Source: Acidimicrobiia bacterium
Lineage (GTDB): Bacteria; Actinomycetota; Acidimicrobiia; Acidimicrobiales; AC-14
Direction: 5' to 3'
Length of the DNA: 41,558 nucleotides
Assembly: GCA_023264995.1 (NCBI GenBank)
Contig: JAHFUR010000037.1
Location: 1 to 41,558 of the forward strand
Shown here: piece by piece, positions 1 through 6,614 of the stretch
How positions within the stretch are numbered: position 1 is the stretch's first letter
Layout of the letters: every line of letters starts with the position of its first letter
Translations under genes and position numbers: made by a program
Notes under the pieces: model-generated
Databases searched by the model: none
What the model was told of the DNA's origin: nothing
Seen by the model: the letters and a program-made list of their open reading frames with translations, nothing else

Positions 1-65
1 TGCAGCTTGGAGTGCACGCCGCCCTGTCAAGGCGGAGGTCGCGAGTTCAAATCTCGTCAGGACCG
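1..65 (+). tRNA. tRNA-Asp (GUC), 5' end outside the window
   Basis: The window begins inside the D-stem, at about tRNA position 11. The anticodon stem is 19-23 paired with 31-35, the 7-base loop is 24-30, and the anticodon GTC is at 26-28. The T-arm is 41-57, the 3' acceptor strand 58-64, and the discriminator is G65, as expected for Asp. CCA is not encoded. This is the host gene to the left of the prophage. It lies 45 nt before a copy of the first nine bases of tRNA-Phe (111-119), so the two tRNAs were adjacent before insertion. Confidence 0.95.
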
Positions 66-109
66 CAATTTCGCCGCCGCCTTCCGGGGCGCTACGGTAA
101 TCCAGACCC

Positions 110-119
110 CGGTCGGGTA
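110..119 (+). repeat. attL core (left copy of the 10-bp attachment repeat)
   Basis: CGGTCGGGTA is identical to 41438-41447. Bases 111-119 equal the first nine bases of tRNA-Phe. Bases 66-110 would be the original 45-nt spacer between tRNA-Asp and tRNA-Phe. The core is short but long enough to hold the 7-8 bp overlap a tyrosine integrase needs. Recurrence of the tRNA-Phe 5' end exactly one normal spacer after tRNA-Asp is the main reason to accept it. Confidence 0.82.
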
Positions 120-198
120 TCGCGCGTCAGCAGGTCAGAGGCCCCGTGTCCCGGCGTCGGCACGCGTGATCCCCGGCCTCGCAGCAGCAGCAGCCTGA
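118..198 (+). other. Orphaned 3' end of the phage repressor gene (virion-form tail, 26 codons plus stop)
   Basis: If attR and attL are joined at the core, the repressor frame ending at 41448 continues TAT CGC GCG from base 118 and stays open to TGA at 196-198. The added tail is 26 residues, Ala/Arg/Pro-rich, and ends Gly-Leu-Ala-Ala-Ala-Ala-Ala. In the prophage this piece is separated from its gene by 41 kb. A C-terminal Leu-Ala-Ala or run of Ala is the type of signal ClpXP recognises in ssrA-tagged proteins. The Ala run is coded by a (GCA)4 microrepeat. Continuity of the frame is seen directly; the degron role is inferred. Confidence 0.75.
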
Positions 199-281
199 AT
201 CTCGTCGCTTTGGCCGCACCCGCTTTGCGACTCGTCGGGGCCGCCATCCCACCGGAGGCCCCGAGACCACGGCCAAGGGGT

Positions 282-1151
282 ATGGCGACCCCACTCACAC
301 TCCGATCCGAGCTTCAGGCGCTCGGCCTCGCACCCCGTTCCGTCACGATCTACTACCGGCGCATCCAGAGCGCCGAGCGCTGGTGCTCGGGCCGAGGCAC
401 GACGTTGGCCAAGGTCCCCGGGCCCATAATCGCCCGGTACGCAGACTCTCTGCCCCGATCGTGGTCGACCCGCAAGGAGCTGCGGGCCGCGCTGAAGTGG
501 TACTGGGTCATTGTCAAGCGCAAGGATCCGCCCCTCGGGTTCATCCGGGTTCCACCGAAGCCGGCGATGGTCTGCAAGGCCCTCGACGAGGACGACGCCC
601 ACAAGCTGGCGAAGGTGGCCCTGGTGTCGCCGTATCCCGGCGGTCTGGCTCTGAGCCTCGGCATGTACCAGGCGATGCGTCGCGAAGAAATCGCCACCCT
701 CCCGTGGTCGGCGATCGGCCGCCGGTTACGCGTAGTCGGCAAGGGCGACAAGGAGCGCAACATCCACCTGCACCCCAGCGTCCGGGCCAAGCTGGAGGGG
801 GTCGATCCCCAGGGCGAGTTCGTCTTTCCCGGCCGCTTCGGGGGCCACGTGTCCCCCGCCACAGTGTGGAGCTGGATTCGCCGCCTCGGCGACGAGGCCG
901 GGCTTCACGTCACCCCCCACACCCTGCGGCACACCTGCCTTGCGACCCAGCACGACAACACCGGCAACCTCCGGGCCGTCATGACCTTTGCCGGCCACTC
1001 CCGACCGGAGACCACATCGGGCTACACCCGCACCACCGACGCCGCCATGTACGAGGCGATGATGAGTGTCGACTACCTCGGGGAACGGGCCCCCCGCCGG
1101 GCAGCGGCCGCCCACCCATCCCTCTTCGATCCGGACGACGTCGGGTGGTAG
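282..1151 (+). CDS. int: Tyrosine recombinase (phage integrase)
   Basis: Catalyses site-specific integration and excision. The 289-residue protein has an N-terminal SAM-like core-binding domain (about 5-105) and a C-terminal catalytic domain. Visible catalytic residues are the Arg of the MRREE segment, the HTLRH box (His-x-x-Arg), the GHSRPE box (His) and the nucleophile Tyr of SGYTR. The frame is open upstream to base 12, but the upstream part is tRNA and attachment DNA in another coding phase, so ATG 282 is the best start. The Shine-Dalgarno match is poor (AAGGGG almost touches the ATG). In the circular phage genome it would lie 83 nt after the long form of the repressor, on the same strand. 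Integration removes that upstream promoter. Confidence 0.93.
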   Translation: MATPLTLRSELQALGLAPRSVTIYYRRIQSAERWCSGRGTTLAKVPGPIIARYADSLPRSWSTRKELRAALKWYWVIVKRKDPPLGFIRVPPKPAMVCKALDEDDAHKLAKVALVSPYPGGLALSLGMYQAMRREEIATLPWSAIGRRLRVVGKGDKERNIHLHPSVRAKLEGVDPQGEFVFPGRFGGHVSPATVWSWIRRLGDEAGLHVTPHTLRHTCLATQHDNTGNLRAVMTFAGHSRPETTSGYTRTTDAAMYEAMMSVDYLGERAPRRAAAAHPSLFDPDDVGW

Positions 1152-1201
1152 GCCCGCCGGCGCCTAGGCTGGCCGCCTCCGGCGATCGAGGGGGGCGGCG
1201 A

Positions 1202-2005
1202 ATGACAGGTGATGCGGTGGACCCGCGGGCGGCGGGATGGAAGCGGGACCCCACCGGCCGCTTCGCCGGCCGCTACTGGGACGGCACGGCCTGGACCGAC
1301 CACGTCCTCACCGCCGAGCGCGAGAGGGCCGTCGACCCCTACGTCGCTCCACCACCTCCGCCGGCGCAGCGAGGCCCGCTCCCATCGGTCCTCCCGCCGG
1401 CCGCCCAGCCCTCGACGCCGAGGCGCTCCGGTTTGGCGGGCATCCCGCTGTGGGCCAAGATCGCCGTGCCCGTCGCCGTGGTGATCGCCATCGCCGCGGC
1501 GGCCGGCTCAGGGGACAAGGACAAGCCGGTGGCCGCCACCGGCGGCGCCGCTGCCACCGGGGGCGCCGCTGCCACCGGCGGCACCGCGGCGCCGGCCAGC
1601 TCGACGGCGGCCAAGGCCTCCTACGCCATCGGCGAGACGGCCAAGACGGGCGACGTCGAGGTCACCGTCTACGGGGTCAACCCGGCGGCGGTGACGACGA
1701 ACTCCTTCGACAAGCCGAAGGCCGGCATGCACTACGTCGCCGTCGACGTCCAGGTGGCCAACCGGGGCACCAAGCAGCTGGCGTTCTCGTCGCTGCTGGG
1801 CTTCCATCTGGTCGACGGAGCGAACCGCCAGTACGACGTGGCCATCACCACCATCACCCCTGGGCCACCGTCGGGAGAGATTCCCGCCGGCGGGGCGGTG
1901 CGGGGCTTCGCCGTCTTCGAAATCCCCGACGGCACCGGCGCCGGGCTGCGCCTGCGGGCCCAGGGCAACATCACCGCCTCGGGGGCGTTCTTCGCCCTGA
2001 CGTAG
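1202..2005 (+). CDS. Membrane-anchored DUF2510 / DUF4352 protein (likely lysogeny-expressed cargo)
   Basis: The 267-residue protein begins with a DUF2510 module (Trp...Asp-Pro...Arg-Tyr-Trp-Asp-Gly...Trp-Thr, residues about 9-35). A Pro-rich linker and one transmembrane helix (about 80-100) follow, then an Ala/Gly/Thr-rich spacer with three 6-residue repeats, and a C-terminal DUF4352-like beta-sandwich (about 140-267). ATG 1202 follows a GGGGGG purine run. It is on the integrase strand, opposite to the late genes, the usual place for prophage cargo. Both domains are common in actinobacterial envelope proteins; no enzymatic activity is known for either. A surface role such as superinfection exclusion is possible but unproven. 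Confidence 0.8.
   Translation: MTGDAVDPRAAGWKRDPTGRFAGRYWDGTAWTDHVLTAERERAVDPYVAPPPPPAQRGPLPSVLPPAAQPSTPRRSGLAGIPLWAKIAVPVAVVIAIAAAAGSGDKDKPVAATGGAAATGGAAATGGTAAPASSTAAKASYAIGETAKTGDVEVTVYGVNPAAVTTNSFDKPKAGMHYVAVDVQVANRGTKQLAFSSLLGFHLVDGANRQYDVAITTITPGPPSGEIPAGGAVRGFAVFEIPDGTGAGLRLRAQGNITASGAFFALT
1535..1588 (+). repeat. Three tandem 18-bp units coding the Ala-Thr-Gly-Gly-Ala-Ala spacer
   Basis: Three near-identical 18-bp units (1535-1552, 1553-1570, 1571-1588) stay in frame. They encode the flexible spacer between the membrane helix and the DUF4352 domain. Copy number is likely to vary between relatives. Confidence 0.75.
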
Positions 2006-2011
2006 CCGGGC

Positions 2012-2227
2012 CTACCGCCGGCCGGCGCCGGTGAGGTAGGACGGCGACGGCGGCGTGGGGACCAGGTGCATGGGGCGCTCGCCGGTCAGCCGGCACAGGC
2101 AGTCCCCGCACAGGCCCACCGGCGACGTCGACGACGGCTCCCCACACTCCTCGCCCTTGCGATCGCCCCAGCACCGCTCGGCGCGGTCGGGCTCGTGCAT
2201 CGGGGTGTCGTCGGCCCAGGGGATCAT
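2012..2227 (-). CDS. Small Cys-rich protein at the end of the late operon
   Basis: The 71-residue protein has the Cys pattern C-x8-C-x11-C-x2-C-x-C, suggesting one bound zinc. The start at 2227 is chosen because its ATG overlaps the TGA of the preceding gene by four bases (2224-2227), the coupling used throughout this operon. It is the last gene of the leftward operon and converges with the DUF4352 gene, leaving only six bases between stops. I do not recognise a family. Confidence 0.6.
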   Translation of the reverse strand: MIPWADDTPMHEPDRAERCWGDRKGEECGEPSSTSPVGLCGDCLCRLTGERPMHLVPTPPSPSYLTGAGRR

Positions 2228-2523
2228 CCCTCGGCCTCCGTGCACCCGCCCCGCTCGGACAGGCCGAGCTCGTGGCGCCACTCGCCCTCGCGCTTGGCCA
2301 CGGGCGTCCCGCAGCCGGCGCAGGTCGAACGCTCTAGCTCGGGCTCAGCGGCCAGTGGCACGACCAGGCCGGGGAGGTTGACCGTCGGCGGCCAGGGCGG
2401 CAGCAGTCCGCCGTGACCGGTCTCGATGCTGAACGTGTCGTTGTCGTCGAGACCGGTCACGGCTTCGTGCTCGGCCAGGAAGCGGGCCGCGGCCTGGAGG
2501 GGGTCGCCCTCCCAGGTGCCCAC
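2224..2523 (-). CDS. Hypothetical late-operon protein with a single CxxC
   Basis: About 99 residues if it starts at GTG 2523, just after the metalloprotease stop (2528-2530). A longer reading from ATG 2586 or 2619 would overlap the metalloprotease. The C-terminal part carries one CAGC motif and an acidic tail; the N-terminal part has an amphipathic helix. Four-base overlap with the next gene supports translation. Function is not recognisable. Confidence 0.55.
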   Translation of the reverse strand: MGTWEGDPLQAAARFLAEHEAVTGLDDNDTFSIETGHGGLLPPWPPTVNLPGLVVPLAAEPELERSTCAGCGTPVAKREGEWRHELGLSERGGCTEAEG

Positions 2524-2527
2524 CGCT

Positions 2528-3769
2528 CTACCGCACCCGCACCCGGACGCTGGCGGTGGAGGGGGCGCAGCTGGCCGAGCCGCCATAGTCGGCCCGGATC
2601 GTCGGGCGGCTGACCCCACCGGTGAGGGTGAGGTTGACGGTTGCCCGCCCCGACGCCAGGACCTGGCGGGACAGCAGCACCCCGCCGACGAGGAACGACA
2701 CCGTGCCGGTGGGCGTGCAGGCGCCGGTCACCTGGGCGCTGAGGCTGAAGGGCACCCCCGAGTCCACCGAGGCCGGGGCGGTCAGGGCGGTGGAGGTCTT
2801 CCCCGTCCCGGTGGTCGTCGATGTCGTCGGTGGCACCGTGGTCGACGTCGTCGAGGGCGGGATGGTGGTGACGATCGGGCCTCTGGACAGGGCGGAGGAG
2901 TCCGCCGTATTGAGGTGGGTGGCCAGATAGCTCCCCGCCGGCGGGGCGGTCGAGAAGTAGTCATCACCCCCGCAGTCGAGGCGGTCGTCGAGGGCGCCGT
3001 CGCTGCATGGGTAGGTCATCGTCCCCCGCGGCCCGCCGTCGGAGTAGCACATCTTGTCCCACTCGTCGTTGCAGTGGCTGGCGCCGGTGGAGTGGGGTGC
3101 GCTGTTCTGCACGCCACCGAGGTTGTGCACGAGCTCATGCGCCTCGGCGTAGCCCCAGCAGCCGGCGTCGGAGCGGCTGTATTGGGAGTGGGTCTCGTTC
3201 GCGTTGGCGGGCCCGGCCTGGTCGTCGTAGTAGATGGTGCCGAGCCCGCAGTACGCGCTGGCGTCGACCCAGGAGTGGTAGATGCGGTTCGGCGCCGAGA
3301 ACCCCTGGGCCACGAGCTCGGCGACCATCGAATCGAAACTCGCCAGCGCGTTGGGCGACACGTTGACGTCGCGGATGTCGAGGGCGCAGGAGGCGTCGGT
3401 CACCATGCGCAGCAGCCGGCCCTGTCCCGACGAGAAGGCGAACACACCTTCGATCTGGCGGACGTAGCTCTCGAAGCCCGATCGCAGCTGATTGAGGCTC
3501 CTGGCGCCCGATCCGTGGACGTAGAGCATCTGCACCCGCCTGCCGGTGGTGCCGTCGCCCTCACAGGGCCAGGCCACCTCCGGGCGGACCTGGGCGACAA
3601 GTCCGGGCGGCGTGGGCTGGCGGGGGTCGTCGCCATGGGTGACGGCGGAGGGAGCTCCGGGGATGGCCACCTCGGCCACCGCGGCCACCGGCGGGCCGGT
3701 GGGCTCGCTCGAGCTGCACGCCGCGCCGGCCAGGGCCAGAGCGACGGCGAGGATCAGCGGGCGCCTCAC
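2528..3769 (-). CDS. Secreted zinc metalloprotease-like lipoprotein with C-terminal Ig-like domain
   Basis: GTG 3769 overlaps the holin stop by four bases and opens a signal peptide ending in Cys18. The cleavage box is lipobox-like but atypical (Gly at -3). The 413-residue protein carries HELVH (211-215), an HExxH zinc site, followed by an Asn-Leu-Gly-Gly stretch and a probable Met-turn (Asp-Lys-Met-Cys-Tyr, Met240), the layout of metzincin-like secreted peptidases of actinobacteria. The third metal ligand may be His226 or His232. A Thr/Ser/Pro linker (about 305-330) leads to an Ig-like domain of the bacterial Big type. It sits in the lysis cassette, suggesting late export and action on envelope or extracellular protein. 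Substrate unknown. Confidence 0.8.
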   Translation of the reverse strand: MRRPLILAVALALAGAACSSSEPTGPPVAAVAEVAIPGAPSAVTHGDDPRQPTPPGLVAQVRPEVAWPCEGDGTTGRRVQMLYVHGSGARSLNQLRSGFESYVRQIEGVFAFSSGQGRLLRMVTDASCALDIRDVNVSPNALASFDSMVAELVAQGFSAPNRIYHSWVDASAYCGLGTIYYDDQAGPANANETHSQYSRSDAGCWGYAEAHELVHNLGGVQNSAPHSTGASHCNDEWDKMCYSDGGPRGTMTYPCSDGALDDRLDCGGDDYFSTAPPAGSYLATHLNTADSSALSRGPIVTTIPPSTTSTTVPPTTSTTTGTGKTSTALTAPASVDSGVPFSLSAQVTGACTPTGTVSFLVGGVLLSRQVLASGRATVNLTLTGGVSRPTIRADYGGSASCAPSTASVRVRVR

Positions 3770-3954
3770 GGCGTGTCCAGGGCCGGCGGGACCGGGGTGA
3801 CCTTGGCCCGCACGATCAGGCTGAGGAACGCCTGCACGGCGGCCATGGTCAGGGCGACCTGCTCGCCCGTCCAGTTGAGTCCGAAGCCGACGGCCAGGGC
3901 GATGATGGCGCCGACAGCGCCGAGGATGAGGGCGGGCTCGGTGTTGAAGATCAT
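3766..3954 (-). CDS. Holin-like small membrane protein
   Basis: The 62-residue protein has two predicted membrane helices (about 8-24 and 33-49) separated by a short Asn-Trp-Thr-Gly-Glu turn, and a charged Pro-rich C-terminus. This is the size and topology of many actinophage holins, and it is close to the endolysin gene on the same strand. It would permeabilise the inner membrane and time lysis. Start ATG 3954 follows a weak AAAGG. Two other small membrane proteins lie beside it, so which one is the true holin is not settled. Confidence 0.75.
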   Translation of the reverse strand: MIFNTEPALILGAVGAIIALAVGFGLNWTGEQVALTMAAVQAFLSLIVRAKVTPVPPALDTP

Positions 3955-3969
3955 GGGATGGGGTGCCTT

Positions 3970-4353
3970 TCAGTCGGGGAACGGGGGGTCGAAGTAGGTC
4001 TTCGCCCCGGTGACGCAGTCGGTGGCTGGAAGGCGGCGATAGGTGTCGACGTACAGCCGCCGAGTGGCGTCGGTGATGGCCGGCGAGCCGGGCGGCCGGT
4101 TTCGCAGGCCGGAGTCGAGGACGAAGCGGACGGTGGCGTTGATGCCGTTGATGCCCTGGCACTGCTCGACGCCCAGCTGGCGGTTGGCGTCGGCCAGGTC
4201 CTCGACGGCGTCCAGCCGGGCCTGTCGCTCGTCGTAGAGGCGGAACGTGGCGACCACCATGAACGCGATGAGGGCGACGGTGGCCACGGTGGTGACCACG
4301 AGGAACAGGTGGCGGCGAACCCAGGCGACGAGGCGGGCGCCGGTCGACGTCAT
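3970..4353 (-). CDS. Single-pass membrane protein of the lysis cassette
   Basis: 127 residues: a short basic N-terminus, one strong transmembrane helix (about 14-36), a short coiled-coil stretch, then an extracytoplasmic domain with two Cys that could form a disulfide. ATG 4353 overlaps the previous stop by four bases. Position between endolysin and holin suggests a lysis role such as a spanin-like or antiholin-like partner. No family motif is recognisable, so this is inference from context. Confidence 0.65.
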   Translation of the reverse strand: MTSTGARLVAWVRRHLFLVVTTVATVALIAFMVVATFRLYDERQARLDAVEDLADANRQLGVEQCQGINGINATVRFVLDSGLRNRPPGSPAITDATRRLYVDTYRRLPATDCVTGAKTYFDPPFPD

Positions 4354-4700
4354 CCGAGGGCCAGCCTGATCAGCCCGCCGGCGAGGGCGGTGAGGATCAC
4401 CCCGAGCAGGAGGACCAGCGTGGCCCGGTTGCCGTGCTCGGCCGCATCGCAGCGAGCGCCGATCCGCTTCTCCACAGCCTCGATCGTGGTTGCCAGGTTG
4501 GTGATGGCCCGGTCCTGGGTGGCCTGCTCGGAGTTGTAGAGCCGCACGTCGACGAACTGGAGCGTCGATACCTGGGTGCCCAGGCGGTCGAAGCGGGCGT
4601 CGATGTTGGCGAAGCCCTGCTCCACCCTGAGCTTGAGCTGGGCCAGCTCCCAACCCTGGCGCTCAGGGCTGGACATTTCGCCATCAGCCGGGGGGCCCAT
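4350..4700 (-). CDS. Coiled-coil protein with C-terminal membrane anchor (lysis cassette)
   Basis: 116 residues. About 80 residues of heptad-patterned helix precede one C-terminal transmembrane helix (about 93-112). ATG 4700 overlaps the endolysin stop by one base. A long coiled coil with a tail anchor next to an endolysin is seen in several Gram-positive phage lysis modules (XhlA-like proteins), which help holin or endolysin function. Similarity to XhlA is by architecture only. Confidence 0.65.
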   Translation of the reverse strand: MGPPADGEMSSPERQGWELAQLKLRVEQGFANIDARFDRLGTQVSTLQFVDVRLYNSEQATQDRAITNLATTIEAVEKRIGARCDAAEHGNRATLVLLLGVILTALAGGLIRLALG

Positions 4701-6028
4701 CAGTCGGCCGCCTCGATGAGCAGCTCGAACGTGCCGTCGGGCGCCGGCGCCAGCTCGATGTCGAGCCACTCGTCGCCGGGCACCAGGTCGATGTAGTCGC
4801 GCCCCGACCAGCCGTCGGCCGCGTGGATGTCCTTGATGGTGCGCTCGTTGGGCCCGACGACGGCCCGCAGGACCCGGACGCCGCGGGAGGAGTAGGTAAC
4901 CGCGGCGCGCAGCCAGCCGAAGCCGCCGCCGATGGCGGGCACGGGGATGCGCCGGCTCTCGCCGGAGACGATGCTGACGGGGAGGACGACTTTGGCCACT
5001 TCGGGCTCCTTCGGTGGGAGGTCAGGCAGGGGGAACGGGGTGCGGTCGGGCAGGGTGGCGCCGGCGGCGATGCCGGCGTGGGCGTGGTTGGTGTGGCCTC
5101 CGACGGCCGCGCCGGGGATCTCGACGCCGTTCTTCCACCAGGTGTCGGTGGGGGCGTGGAAGAGCTCGACGATGACGCCGGCCCGGGCGTGGGGGAGGAG
5201 GGCGGCCACCACGCCGGCCTCGTCGCAGCCCATGCCGGCGGAATAGTCCCGGGCCCGGCCGGCGTAGTGCAGCGAGGTGGGGGTGTGGACGCCGCCGGTG
5301 GTCTGCCACTCCTCGGGGGGGACGTTGATCTCCACGCCCTCCTGGAGGAGGTAGCGGTCGATCTCGGCCCAGCCGCTGCGGCGCTGCGGCGCCGGCGGTG
5401 GCGGCCCGCCGGCCAGGGCGGCCAGCTCGGCCACGGTGCCCTCGAACAGGTTGTCGTCGGCGGGCCCGTCGATGCCGGGGACCGTCGCTGCGGAGGTGTA
5501 CTGCCACAGCGTGGCCCGGGCCCAGCGGTCGGTGGGGGGCCGGAAGTCCTCGCCCGGGACCTGACCGTCGTTGTGGCCGTAGCCGGCGATCCACAGCGGG
5601 AAGCGGGTGAGGTGGGAGGTGTCGATGCCGGCCAGGAACGGCGCGTAGGAGTAGAGCCAGGGCGCCCGGCCGGTCACCGCTTCGACCGCCTCCAGCCACT
5701 CCAGGGCCCACGCTCCGGTCTCGGCGTGGCCAATGGCGTCGTCCTCGAGGTCGAGCACGGCCACCTCCCCGGGGGCCAGGGTGCTCACGGCGGCCAGGAA
5801 GTGGTGGGCCTGCTCGCCGGCGCCACCCGCAGCCGCCCGGGCGAAGTGGTACAGGCCGCGCAGCACCAGGCCGGCGGCGGCCATGCCGGACCGGTTGGCC
5901 TCCAGGGTGTCGGCGACGTAGCTGGTCCCCTCGGTGGCCTTGGCGATGCCGAGGCGCCGGCCCGAGCCGGCCACCGCGGCCCAGTCGACGGCCCCCTGCC
6001 AGTCCGAGACGTCGGGCCCGAAGATCAT
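4700..6028 (-). CDS. Endolysin: GH25 muramidase plus M15-like peptidase domain
   Basis: 442 residues, three modules. Residues 1-200 are a GH25 lysozyme: Asp6 and Asp9 in the first strand, the Asp-Leu-Glu box with catalytic Glu95 and Asp93, and a Leu-Trp-Gln-Tyr strand near 175. Residues about 215-325 resemble DD-carboxypeptidase M15 enzymes, with His254, Asp261 and the His-Ala-His pair (315/317) as likely zinc ligands. The C-terminal 110 residues look like a beta-rich binding domain. It would cut both glycan and peptide parts of peptidoglycan at the end of infection. No signal peptide is visible, so export depends on the holin-type genes downstream. Confidence 0.92.
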   Translation of the reverse strand: MIFGPDVSDWQGAVDWAAVAGSGRRLGIAKATEGTSYVADTLEANRSGMAAAGLVLRGLYHFARAAAGGAGEQAHHFLAAVSTLAPGEVAVLDLEDDAIGHAETGAWALEWLEAVEAVTGRAPWLYSYAPFLAGIDTSHLTRFPLWIAGYGHNDGQVPGEDFRPPTDRWARATLWQYTSAATVPGIDGPADDNLFEGTVAELAALAGGPPPPAPQRRSGWAEIDRYLLQEGVEINVPPEEWQTTGGVHTPTSLHYAGRARDYSAGMGCDEAGVVAALLPHARAGVIVELFHAPTDTWWKNGVEIPGAAVGGHTNHAHAGIAAGATLPDRTPFPLPDLPPKEPEVAKVVLPVSIVSGESRRIPVPAIGGGFGWLRAAVTYSSRGVRVLRAVVGPNERTIKDIHAADGWSGRDYIDLVPGDEWLDIELAPAPDGTFELLIEAAD

Positions 6029-6038
6029 GGCCGGCCCC

Positions 6039-6614
6039 TCACGTGCGGATCATCCAGTATAGGCCCCGCCAGGGCGGGAGGTTGGCGCCGGTCCCCGAAC
6101 CACCGGTGGCGCCAGTGGCCGCGGTGCCGCCGGCGCCGGACACATCACCGGATCCGTCCACACGCACCCGGTCGGTGAAAGACGCCGAGGCGGTCAGCCC
6201 GAACCCGGCGGCTTCGGCCGCGCTGGCGTGGTGGCCAGTCGGGTGGGTGTGGGAGGGCCCGGAGTGGGTGTGGCTGACCACCACGGCGTCGGCCCCGCCG
6301 CCGGTGGCGGTGACGGCGTAGAGGTTGCCGGCGCCGATGGGGACGCGGTCGACGTAGTCGGGCAGGGTGAGGCTGAGGCCGTGGCTGGACAGGAAGGCGG
6401 CCAGGGCCGGGAAGTCGGCGGCGGTTATGGTCTGGCCCGCGAGGAGCAGCCAGCCCTGGGGCACGCTCGAGCTCAGGAAGCCGGCGACGGTGCCCGTCTT
6501 CACGTTGTCGAGGGTGTCGTCGGCCGGGCGCCGCTCGCGCTGGAGGTTGTAGATCGCCTCCTCCAGGGCCTTGAGACGGCGGCCGGTGTCGGCCTCGGTG
6601 GAGCTAGCCGTCAT
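6039..6614 (-). CDS. Tail collar domain protein (tail tip / short fibre)
   Basis: 191 residues. An N-terminal helix (about 10-28) precedes a phage tail collar domain. The domain shows the Gly-Thr-Val-Ala-Gly-Phe start, a Pro-x-Gly-Trp-Leu turn, a Leu-Pro-Asp-Tyr-x-Asp-Arg-Val-Pro strand and a C-terminal Trp-Arg-Gly-Leu-Tyr-Trp-Met-Ile strand. A His-rich loop (HTHSGPSHTHPTGHH) may bind metal, as in fibre tips that coordinate iron or zinc. It follows the tail hub gene with a short overlap and precedes the endolysin. Likely a trimeric host-contact protein. Confidence 0.85.
   Translation of the reverse strand: MTASSTEADTGRRLKALEEAIYNLQRERRPADDTLDNVKTGTVAGFLSSSVPQGWLLLAGQTITAADFPALAAFLSSHGLSLTLPDYVDRVPIGAGNLYAVTATGGGADAVVVSHTHSGPSHTHPTGHHASAAEAAGFGLTASASFTDRVRVDGSGDVSGAGGTAATGATGGSGTGANLPPWRGLYWMIRT

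Noticed and set aside
1-65. tRNA-Asp 3' end as the attachment site, the usual target next to an integrase
   Set aside because: No second copy of the tRNA-Asp 3' end appears near the right end. The repeat that does occur at both ends is the 5' end of tRNA-Phe.
12-281. A longer integrase starting near base 12
   Set aside because: The upstream frame runs through tRNA-Asp and attachment DNA, and its peptide has no recombinase features. ATG 282 starts the recognisable N-terminal domain.
2006-2040. Terminator between the converging ends of the DUF4352 gene and the late operon
   Set aside because: GC-rich short palindromes are present but no stable stem with a clear end; such motifs are frequent by chance in this composition.
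2426-3997. Long plus-strand open frames across the late operon (for example 2426-3997, 4823-6178, 8996-11002, 17769-20087, 33388-35037)
   Set aside because: They are reverse shadows of well-supported minus-strand genes in very GC-rich DNA; their products are low-complexity Gly/Arg/Ala/Pro with no domains.
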